A stretch of 64,000 nucleotides of DNA from Monoplex corrugatus (Eukaryota > Mollusca > Gastropoda > Littorinimorpha > Ranellidae). Positions 54,574 through 64,000 of this stretch are shown here, in pieces; within the stretch, counting starts at the first letter, position 1; each line of letters starts with the position of its first letter. The position numbers and the translations under genes are program-made. Under the pieces are notes generated by a model that was not told the origin of the DNA, searched no databases, and saw only the letters and a list, made by a program, of their open reading frames with translations. Location of the stretch: the NCBI GenBank assembly GCA_030674185.1, contig JAPXFY010000015.1, positions 20,047,280-20,111,279 on the forward strand. The letters are read 5' to 3'.

Positions 54574-54879
54574 ACAGGGCACAAAACGCATACCACAAAA
54601 CTGCCCACTGCATGATGAAGACGACACGGTGAATAAAACGATGAAACATAAACTACTGTACTATAAACTTTGAAAAACTCAGTCAAAAATATGGAGAACT
54701 CAGCGATCAGCCTGCTAGCCGAAGGGATGTATCTCTCCCACACACGCGCGCTTCAATACACACACACGTACGCACACACACACACACACTCACGCACGCA
54801 CGCACACACACGCATGAATATATAAACACAGTATGCCTCTTTATTCATATGAAAAATCTGTTGTTGTTTTTATGACATA
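54574..54879. other. no gene; CA-rich stretch
   Basis: Contains CACACACG repeats at about 54740-54815 and no coding signal. Confidence 0.6.
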
Positions 54880-55085
54880 GTCAGTGTTTAAACTTTAATA
54901 TTTTGTGGTTTCTTATGTGTCTTTTTATTTGTATAGCTTTAATGTTTGTTGTTTTCTCATTGTGTATTAATTGTGAACATTTTTGTCACCATTTGCTTTT
55001 TTTGGCGAAATGTAAAGCGTTGGTGAGCATGTTTTATATGGAATATGCGCCATACAAATAAACATTATTATTGTTATTATTATTA
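54880..55085 (+). mobile_element. LINE 3' end with (ATT)n tail
   Basis: GGCGAAATGTAAAGCGTTGG, then GCGCCATACAAATAAACATT and an ATT repeat tail: the usual end of CR1/L2-type LINEs. Its 5' limit is unclear. The tail abuts the truncated piggyBac-2 gene. Confidence 0.6.
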
Positions 55086-56430
55086 TTATGTAGCAAAACC
55101 TGTTGGACGTCCCAAAGAAATGTGATGGGGACTTCGAGCACGGAACGCTCTTCCGATCGTGTGACGGACGGCAAGGAGGTCATTGGTCTTGTTCAGAGCT
55201 TCCTGTTTGAGCCTGTGCAGATGCCATGCTTGCTGAATGCAAAGATCCAAGCAGTAGGCAAAGATAGGCCACCACCATTTCTTTGAACGGATGGCAGTGC
55301 GGTGTTTCTCAACGTTTTGATCCATGCGATCGACTCCACCCATGGTTTTGTTGTAGTGTTCGATCAGAAATGGCTGACCAACATCCACTCTTGACGCATC
55401 AGCTCGTGACCATCGTTTAGTTGCTTGGACTGGGTAGACACCAACTTTGTTGGAGATAGCAATCACGACATTGTTGTCATTCCACCTAACGATGACTAGT
55501 TCATTCTTGATGTCACAGGCATAGTCAGAGGTGCCACGTGGTGCCTTTTCAATTTCTCTCACTGGTCTCAAGGGGCAGTCTCCAATGCGATTTGAGCGAA
55601 TCGTACCCGTGCATGCGATCTTTTTCTTTGTGAGACAGTCAACAAGACTTCGTAACGTGAACAGATTGTCAAATGTCAAATGGAAAGAGTTGCCAGTTTC
55701 TGCTTGAAGTTCAGAAATCAAATCAACCACCACAAAACCCCCCATTCCCAGTCCTGGGTACTCAGTTTGCCTGCCTCGGGCCCCTTGGTATGGCTCAAAC
55801 TGCAGGACATAGCCCAGAGGAGTCGTCAAGACCCACATCTTGTACCCAAAGTGTATGGGTTTCCCCCGAATGAATTGTTTGGCACCGTGTTTGCCAAAAT
55901 ATGGCACCATTGATTCGTCGATGCTCATGTTCTGGGTTTTCAAAAAGGTGAAGTATGTCAAAAACCTCCCGTTGAGCATGTTGATCAGTGGTCTCACTTT
56001 ACTAAGTTTGTCACCTGCATCCAACATTGCGTTGTCGCAGAGATGAAGGTATCTTTTCGGTACAACGATTTCTCCTCATGGCAGATGAAATTGCCTCATT
56101 GTGGACGTCAGAATCGCGAGCCCAGTAAAGATAACGTCGAGGAACTGGGCTGTAACCAGACACAATCATAATGCCCAGGAATGCATGCACCTCATCTGGA
56201 GTGGTTGTGAAAGCATCATTTCCTTTAGATCGGGCGTACAGAATGCTGTATGCAGCAATCAATGAAATGATTTGAGGTGCTTGGCTGATCTTGTAGATGA
56301 GAGGTAGGCTCCACTCCTGCGTCATTTGTGTCAGAATCACCACTTGTTTTGTGATCGCCAAGAGGCCAATGTACACTTTTGCCAGGCTCAGCATCCAGCC
56401 GACGCCTTTTTCATTGAGGTGCTGTGTCCT
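55086..56430 (-). pseudogene. piggyBac transposase 2 (PGBD-like), truncated
   Basis: Reads ARSKGNDAFTTTPDEVHAFL, GIMIVSGYSPVPRRYLYWAR, then after a one-base shift near 56030 LSKVRPLINMLNGRFLTYF. The catalytic regions are MSIDESMVPYFGKHGAKQFI, HLTFDNLFTLRSL and MGGVDRMDQNVEKHR, with IVRWNDNNVVIAISNKVGV between. The C-terminus stops at RPTGFAT, where the stop codons come from the ATT tail of the neighbouring LINE, so the usual C-terminal zinc ribbon is missing. The N-terminus is replaced by a pogo-like fragment. No TTAA-flanked ends found. Confidence 0.8.
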
Positions 56431-56860
56431 TCTCAGTGCCATAGCGCATCTCTTGGAGACGATTGAGGAACACTTCTGACCCAGACGTGTTGACAGATTC
56501 ATCGACATCATCAGCCTGCCTGGGAAGGCGGCGGAGGACAGGCTCTGGATCAAGAGGGAAAATCCCTGTTTTCTTGAAACCAGCTTGCAGGTTGGTTTTG
56601 ACGTTTGGCTCCAGACTGTCTACTAGTTGTTTCAGGAACCTTGGAAACATGTCTTTTTGATTGGTCTGAGCGTTCTTCCCTCTAGATGATTTGTATGCAG
56701 CCAGAATGCTTCGCCACTTGGTCTTCATTGGCTTGAAGAACGCTACGTCAAGAGACTGACACAGGTGTGTCGAGTTTGGGGGAAGGCAGCAGAAAGCAGT
56801 GTTTTTCAGGGGAGAAGTGGGAGCTGAGGTTGTCTCATATCTGTTTTTCTTAACTCTTAA
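56411..56860 (-). pseudogene. pogo/Tigger-like DDE_1 transposase C-terminal fragment
   Basis: CLPPNSTHLCQSLDVAFFKP, MKTKWRSILAAYK and NLQAGFKKTGIFPLDPEPVL are the last-catalytic-Asp region and following helices of DDE_1 (jerky/Tigger/pogo) transposases. It runs head-to-tail into the piggyBac-2 sequence with overlapping frames. The CENP-B-type DNA-binding part and most of the nuclease are absent. Confidence 0.75.
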
Positions 56861-56881
56861 CAGTTTCTGGTTTTTTTGCAC

Positions 56882-57836
56882 TTTTTAACAAATAACAGTG
56901 TAGTATTTTTAAAATGCTTGTAAAATGTGCAGTTATTGACCAAAGTTCAAGTGTAATATACCAGTGTGTTCAGAATAAACTGAATTTTTTTAACATGACA
57001 TTTTTTTTCACACTTGCTGAACGTACTCTTTTTGATGACCTTTGACCTTTGATGCTAAAAATAGAAATTGTGAGCATTTTCAGCAATTCACACATTCTCA
57101 ATGAACAAAAAATCCAAGACAATGAGTTCAAGTTTACAATTTTAAATTTTATTGACAAAGCAATCATTTTTCTTTTATCTGAAACAAATTTCACTCAAAT
57201 GTGTCAAATATTACATGCTCAGTGCTCAAAATTTGTACATAACCGAATTTCCAGATTTTTCACCGTTATTTACACAAGTCAGTCATGTCACAACAGACTT
57301 CCTGTTTAGCAGGAGAACACAAGTTTTTACATAGTAAACATTATTGTAGCATCCCAAATATACAAAAAATACAAATATATTGACAATCCTTATTAAATTT
57401 CTTTTTCATGAATATATATCCTGATATTGTTACTAAAAATAGACTGGTCGCTCCCTCAAGCACGACCAACCTCATTTCACGGCGGATACAATTATTTTGG
57501 TTCTTTGGATAAACACATCAGGTGATGAACAGGAAAAACAAAAGGTATGAATATAGTTTTCTTCTTTTTTTTAGGCATCTTCTACAAAGAAAAATAATTA
57601 GCAGACTGAACACAGAGTATTCTGAGGATAATGTAGAAAATTTTCCATATTGGACAAACCCATCATGTTTTTTTTCAAATCATTATCCTTTAAATCTACC
57701 CCCTTGTCATAACACAGCTGGTTATAACAGACAGAGTACAATTGTTATCATAGAATCATACAGGGAACAAAAGTCAGACTCCAACCCCCACCACAACCCT
57801 ACTGTATTCAGAGCCACCCACATCCATGCCTGACCC
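56882..57836. other. no gene seen; spacer next to piggyBac-3
   Basis: AT-rich, probably including the 3' UTR and left end of piggyBac-3, but no inverted terminus or TTAA pair could be assigned. Confidence 0.4.
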
Positions 57837-59488
57837 TTAGCCTGCATGAAAACTCAAAAGACAGTTTCTGTCATCCACAAAACACAGGTGGTGACCACAG
57901 GTAGCACACATCACATTGGTTTTTTGTTCTTTCTTTTTATCATCATAGCACTTTCTACAATTTTTTCTTTCTTTTGTTTTTACAGGAACAATAGAATGTT
58001 TGGTAAATACAATTTTGACAGATGCTTCCGGAACTTTTCCATATTCACTCAGACCTGCAAGTTGTCTTATAAGCTCTTCAGTAAAATCTAACTGGCAATA
58101 TCTATCATGTCTTTGTAATTCAGGAATGTCTGGGTGTTTTTTTCTAAAATCTTGAAATAAAATATAAGCATTTACTCGCGCAATATCAATGAAATGAAAA
58201 AAAAGTGTTTTCCACCATTTGTTAGTTTTACGCAACGCATTGTATTTGTTGATCAGCTGATCACTTTTATCCACCCCACCCATACTTTCATTATAATCTT
58301 TTACTAACTCTGGTTGTCTGACATTGATTTTTCTAAACTGCCCCTGAACTTTTGATCTACGTTGAACAAAACCAGACTTATTAGCTGTGTGAATGGATGA
58401 CAGAAATGAAACAGTTTTGTTGTCTCTCCACTGCATAGAAAGTATGTCTCCCTCCCTCATCCATCTTACATCACCCCTTTGTGACCTTTTTTCAAATTCT
58501 TTAACATTTTTCAATTGCTGAGGAAACCCTTTTCTATTAACTATGATAGTACCACATGCTCTGATACCTTTTTTAATCAAGTCCCTCAACAACTGAAAAC
58601 TAGTATAAAAATTATCAAAAAAGAGTCTGTAGCCTTGACCCACAAGAGAATGAACTAGCTTCATAACAACATCATATGCAAGGCCAAAACCAGAAGAAAC
58701 AGTTTTTTTCCCCAAATATACATCAAAGTTATAAGTGTAACCTGTTTCAGAATCAGCTAAAACCCATAATTTCATCCCCATCTTGTAGGCTTATCTCGAA
58801 TAAACTGTCTAAAGCTATATCTTCCTTTATTTCTCACCATGCGTTCATCAATGCATATGTTTTGAGAAGGCTGAAACAATTTCTGACACTTACTCCTTAT
58901 ATATTCCATTAGAAATCTTGCTTTAGAAAGTTTATCATTAGGATCTTCAGTTTCATTGTTAGAAATTTTTAGGAAACACATTAACTGCTTGAATCGCATC
59001 TTTGACATAAAACTTCTTGCCCATAACCCATTATACAAAGTTTTTGAACACCAATACCTTTCTATGTTTGGAGCTTGAACAATACTCATATACATCAAAA
59101 GACCAAGAAAACGATAGAATTCATCTGGATATGTGTCAAACCAAGATGGAAACATGGAAGGCTTACTAGGACCTACAACTTTTGCATAATTATTTGTATG
59201 TGTACATAACCAATGTACTAGACAATGAGTAAAAAAAAGTTGAAAAAAATCCAATGGCCGTAAATAACGTCTGATGTCAGCCCTCGTCTGTACATCCTCC
59301 AGGTAGACACCAGAAGGACGGGCAGGATCGAAGACGGGGAGAGGGGTCTCCAAACCTGGGTCCTCTGTATTGTAGCCTTCATTTCTGGAACAAAAAAAAA
59401 GAGAAAAACATCATCTTTTTGTTCAAATGATAGAAATGTGAACAAAAGTAAAGCACAATCATGAAATACAAATAAAAAACATGTTTGT

Positions 59489-59548
<60 letters not shown>

Positions 59549-59631
59549 ACACACACATACACACACAGGAAGAGAGAGAGAAACTGAACCACTGACACAC
59601 TTTTGTCAGTAGAAATTAAAGTTATAGACTC

Positions 59632-59694
<63 letters not shown>

Positions 59695-59742
59695 TCACAC
59701 ACATATACACACACACACAAAATGTCTCTCTCTGACACACTT

Positions 59743-59786
<44 letters not shown>

Positions 59787-60323
59787 GAGTCTTGTAATTT
59801 CATGCAGGAAAATAATAGTGTACACATATGGATTATCATGTGAAAAATGCTAGAATCAATGGCACACATGATTCTGATCATCATGCAAGCGATATAATTT
59901 GTACCACTGACCATGTAAACTGAACAGACTGTTCATTGAGATTTTGTCTGCTAGTACTTGGTGTCGACCGACAGCCAAAAGTAGGTCAGTCTGCTCAAGT
60001 AATTTGTCGAAGCGAAAATTTACATTACATCCTTTTGACTGATAAATGATCAATCATACAAACCAAAAGTAAGTCAAAAATGAATTCTAGTGACCACTCT
60101 TCATTATTACTCAATCACAATAGCGATTTTTTTAGTTTTACTGAGATCGAAGAATGTAAACAAACACTTACATTTGGGATCGTCTGCTACGGTCTGGATT
60201 TATCGAAGGGACATCGGAATCATCATCTGTGTCAGAGTCAGAAACAGCATTTTCCAGCTCCCAGGTTTCTTCATCACTGCTGTCGAGGTACTCAGTGTTG
60301 GAAAAAGAGTTGCTGGAAGTCAT
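57837..60323 (-). pseudogene. piggyBac transposase 3 (PGBD4-like), two exons, one frameshift
   Basis: Exon 1 (60172-60323) starts MTSSNSFSNTEYLDSSDEET, acidic, donor GTAAGT. Exon 2 starts at 59384 (TTCCAG) with NEGYNTEDPGLETPLPVFDP, phase compatible. The DDE_Tnp_1_7 core follows: FFTHCLVHWLCTHTN, FYRFLGLLMYMSIVQAPNIE, ICIDERMVRNKGRYSFRQFI, RLFFDNFYTSFQLL, LSMQWRDNKTVSFLSS and SMGGVDKSDQLINKYN. It ends in a zinc ribbon (CRKCYDD, CATCGHHLC) and a stop. A single one-base shift near 58780 splits the catalytic domain. Otherwise nearly complete, about 565 residues. The intron holds long CA arrays. Confidence 0.85.
59489..59785. repeat. three (CA)n arrays in the piggyBac-3 intron
   Basis: CA repeats at about 59489-59566, 59633-59723 and 59744-59784, responsible for Cys/Val- and His/Thr-rich spurious frames. 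Confidence 0.95.
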
Positions 60324-60589
60324 AATCGCATAGAAACTTGGCACGGGCAGCTCAGTAAAGTGAAATGAATTCAAGATGGCGTCGGACGGGAAGACACGTG
60401 GTCACGCACTTTTTTATGCAACATTCTGCTTATAAATCTTAAAATATTGCCTTTTTTCCTTTATACATTCGTTTTTGTAATTTTAGTCAATGGTTGATGT
60501 TGATACCAAAAATGTGTTGTTATAAGACAAAAACTTTCCGATCGTAATTTTCGATCATCGGCAATCGAAATTCAATGGAACGAACTAAA

Positions 60590-60735
60590 TTGCATTTTAG
60601 ACTTGCAAGTTAACAGTGAGCATGGTTTTTAACTGCTGTCTCTTATCTTAACCAGGTTGTCGTTTTTGATATGGTGTTAGCCCTGATATGGCTCTAGTAG
60701 TCGGCTGGGCAATAAGCAGAATGAACCTGAACTGT
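60590..60735 (+). mobile_element. LINE 3' end, diverged copy 5
   Basis: GTTAGCCCTGATATGGCTC motif and CAGTGAGCATGGTTTTTAAC as in the 3587 family, but the tail is GAACCTGAACTG instead of GAATT repeats, so it is an older copy. Confidence 0.6.
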
Positions 60736-62360
<1,625 letters not shown>

Positions 62361-62639
62361 TCTTAATTTTGTCAAAATTCATTTTCAAAGAGCCAAAAAC
62401 TATTCATGTAAAAATTTGCTAATTTTGGAACGTCATGGTTTAAACACCAGACCTCTCCAAATTTATGACAGTTGTTTAGGTAGGTCTTTTTGTCTGTGAC
62501 TTGATCACTTATGATCCCATAACCAGCATAGTTGTTGGGGTAATGTGCTGATGGAACACAGCAGAAGCCAAGATCCTTCACTTGTCTCCCGGGTTCAATA
62601 GCAAGCAGTTTGATCTTGCTGAGGTGGTCCGGTCTTCGA

Positions 62640-62700
62640 TGTTTGCCACCCAGATCTTCCTCTGTCGACTTTGTCAAAAGCCTTCTTCCAGGTTACCTTT
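62640..62700 (-). pseudogene. LINE reverse transcriptase scrap
   Basis: Minus strand reads AWKKAFDKVDR, like the first catalytic motif of RTE/L1-type RTs, followed by frame decay. Too short to classify. Confidence 0.35.
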
Positions 62701-62867
62701 AAGGATGGTCTTTGTGGTGTCATTGTAAGTGACAATACATGAAGCAAACTTGGGTCATTTCGCTGTTGCCGAAAGTGTTGACCAGTAGCCTACATATTAG
62801 TAATATTATACGTTATGGTTATATTGTATGGTATTATGTAGGCTACAAAAATTTAGGCAACTGAAAT

Positions 62868-63215
62868 ATGGTTTCCAAGAAGAATGTTGAGAGTTCCATG
62901 GACAGTATACAAACGAGACAAGTCTTGAAGGAGGCAGACACAAGATCATTAATAAAGAAGATTAGGAAAAGACAAGCAACATTTATATGGAATTTTATGA
63001 GGAAAGGGGAATTAGAGCACCTGGTCACAACAGGAAAGCTGGAGGGAAAGAGAATACCAGGTAGACCTAGGGAGAAAATATTGGACGGACTTGCAGGGTG
63101 GCTGAAGACAGAGAGGGTGGGAGATGTAACCTACTTGCAGCAACAAGGGATAGATTCGTATGGAGGGCCATGATCGCCAACGCCATGGTGCAGGACACAT
63201 GATGATGATGATTAT
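62868..63215 (+). mobile_element. RTE-like LINE 3' end
   Basis: RT C-terminal tail: LIKKIRKRQATFIWNFMRKG, LEHLVTTGKLEGKRIPGRPR and ILDGLAGWLKT. It continues in another frame to WRAMIANAMVQDT and a stop, then TGATGATGATTATG, the short trinucleotide tail usual for RTE-type elements. 5'-truncated; one frame change near 63150. Confidence 0.7.
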
Positions 63216-63229
63216 GTATAAAGCAGTTT

Positions 63230-63840
63230 CCTTGGGCAGCAAAAGCCTGGATTCTCTTCTCTAGTCGCCAAGCAGATGGTGACTACAAGAGACTTTTACT
63301 TTCTGTACTTTGTGGGCAAGCTGATAAGCCACTTCTCCAGGTCCTGTTTTGTTTAGCCATTGAAAATGCAGTCCTAGTGTACAGTTTGAATGAAACATAC
63401 TGATTGATAAAAATGTAGGCTACATAGACAAAGCATTTTCTAAACGGCACATTTTGAATCGGACAATAGCATATTTCTGTTGCGTGGCTGTCATCTTCGA
63501 TGATGGTAGCTCCGAGGTAGGCCTACTTGAATACAATTATTTACCTTTTCCAGTTTATGGCCATTCACACCGACTTTCTGCACTGATACTGGTTAGTGGC
63601 GACTTGATACTCGTAACTTATATTCCAGGCACCCTGACGCTGTCGGTGAGTTTGATGGCGAGATCTTGCAGGCCAGTTAATTAATGCAATGTGCTTGCCA
63701 GCAACGGTGATGGTGGTTGTGGAAGGTTTTCTGCATGGTCTTTTCCAGGAAGATGTTGAGCATGATTTGTAAAAGCAGATATGGCGTGCTTCTACTGTTG
63801 TTTGGAGTAACTATTCCCAGGTGGTTGTTGAGAAACATAG
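63230..63840 (-). pseudogene. degenerate RTE-like reverse transcriptase fragment
   Basis: Minus-strand pieces IMLNIFLEKTMQKTF near 63760, HKLEKVNN followed by a shifted LGATIIEDDSHATEI near 63490-63560, and EKRIQAFAAQGN near 63250. They match, in order, the YADD-downstream and C-terminal motifs of RTE-type RTs. Many stops. Confidence 0.5.
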
Positions 63841-64000
63841 CTGTGCTTCATTTTTCTAATGACGTTTGTCTTATAGTCCTTCTGTACCTTGGATTAGATC
63901 TACGTTAAAAGAGGTGAGCAGTCTGATTGATAAAGCTTCCTTACTAGGAAGCAAGTTCTGAGTGCATAGATCTGATAACTGACCTGTAAAGATTTTCCCA
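63841..64000. other. no recognisable feature
   Basis: End of window; nothing to report. Confidence 0.4.

Noticed and set aside
59218..59694. Cys/Val- or His/Thr-rich frames over CA repeats here and at 10.7-11.1, 28.2-28.5, 51.5-51.8 and 61.9-62.1 kb
   Set aside because: Translations of dinucleotide repeats, open in several frames on both strands.
62372..62677. A 101-codon minus-strand frame as a host gene
   Set aside because: No domain or splice signal; the adjoining sequence looks like decayed LINE RT.

Overview
The window is animal nuclear DNA made almost entirely of transposable elements. I found no host gene, rRNA, tRNA gene, operon or CRISPR array that I can support. Spliced transposase exons, long (CA)n tracts, L2-like, RTE-like and Penelope-like retroelements, Gypsy elements, and piggyBac, PIF/Harbinger and KRBA2-like integrase (Ginger-type) DNA transposons together point to an invertebrate. 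A lophotrochozoan such as a gastropod mollusc is my best guess, but that is inference from TE content, not from a marker gene.

Layout. 1-7.7 kb: a short tRNA-like SINE candidate, a 5' fragment (copy A) of a large transposon gene family, a segment (about 2.2-6.0 kb) that recurs at 27.7-35.2 kb, and a broken RTE-like LINE. 7756-19930: a PIF/Harbinger element with TTA target-site duplication. It carries a Ginger-like element (8257-10773, TATA duplication, intact transposase), a Gypsy-type LTR element (16846-19915, ACTAT duplication), a MADF/BESS exon and a second fragment of the large gene family (copy B). 20014-23065: a second Ginger-like element (TATA duplication, decayed gene). 23197-27616: a Gypsy element with gag-pol broken by frameshifts. 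27.7-35.2 kb: second copy of the duplicated segment, carrying a Penelope-like GIY-YIG fragment and a piggyBac element (31528-34183) inserted at TTAA; copy 1 keeps the empty site. 35.2-36.1 kb: LINE fragments.

36092-43592: element C, a large DNA transposon. Its about 1500-residue protein joins N-terminal Cys/His fingers, a candidate D-D-E transposase core, a FEN1/XPG-like nuclease domain and a C-terminal CXC domain. It is split only by a 5'-truncated L2-like LINE (37658-39170). 43910-53077: Harbinger element A, with a MADF/BESS gene and a DDE transposase in convergent orientation. Element D (47674-52797), a decayed relative of C, sits inside the first transposase exon. The ATATT duplication and the empty site preserved in the neighbouring Harbinger derivative B (53081-54570) define the ends of this family. 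54.6-64 kb: LINE tails, a piggyBac fragment joined to a pogo-like DDE_1 fragment, a nearly intact piggyBac gene (57837-60323), long (CA)n arrays and RTE fragments.

The points most worth following are: (i) the C/D family, which resembles the transposase plus XPG-nuclease combination I recall for Academ-type elements, with ends and a 5-bp duplication readable here; (ii) the same terminal architecture in two sequence-divergent Ginger-like elements, 20-bp palindromes every 29 bp starting 23 bp from each end; (iii) the nesting, which supplies several natural empty sites and a relative insertion order.
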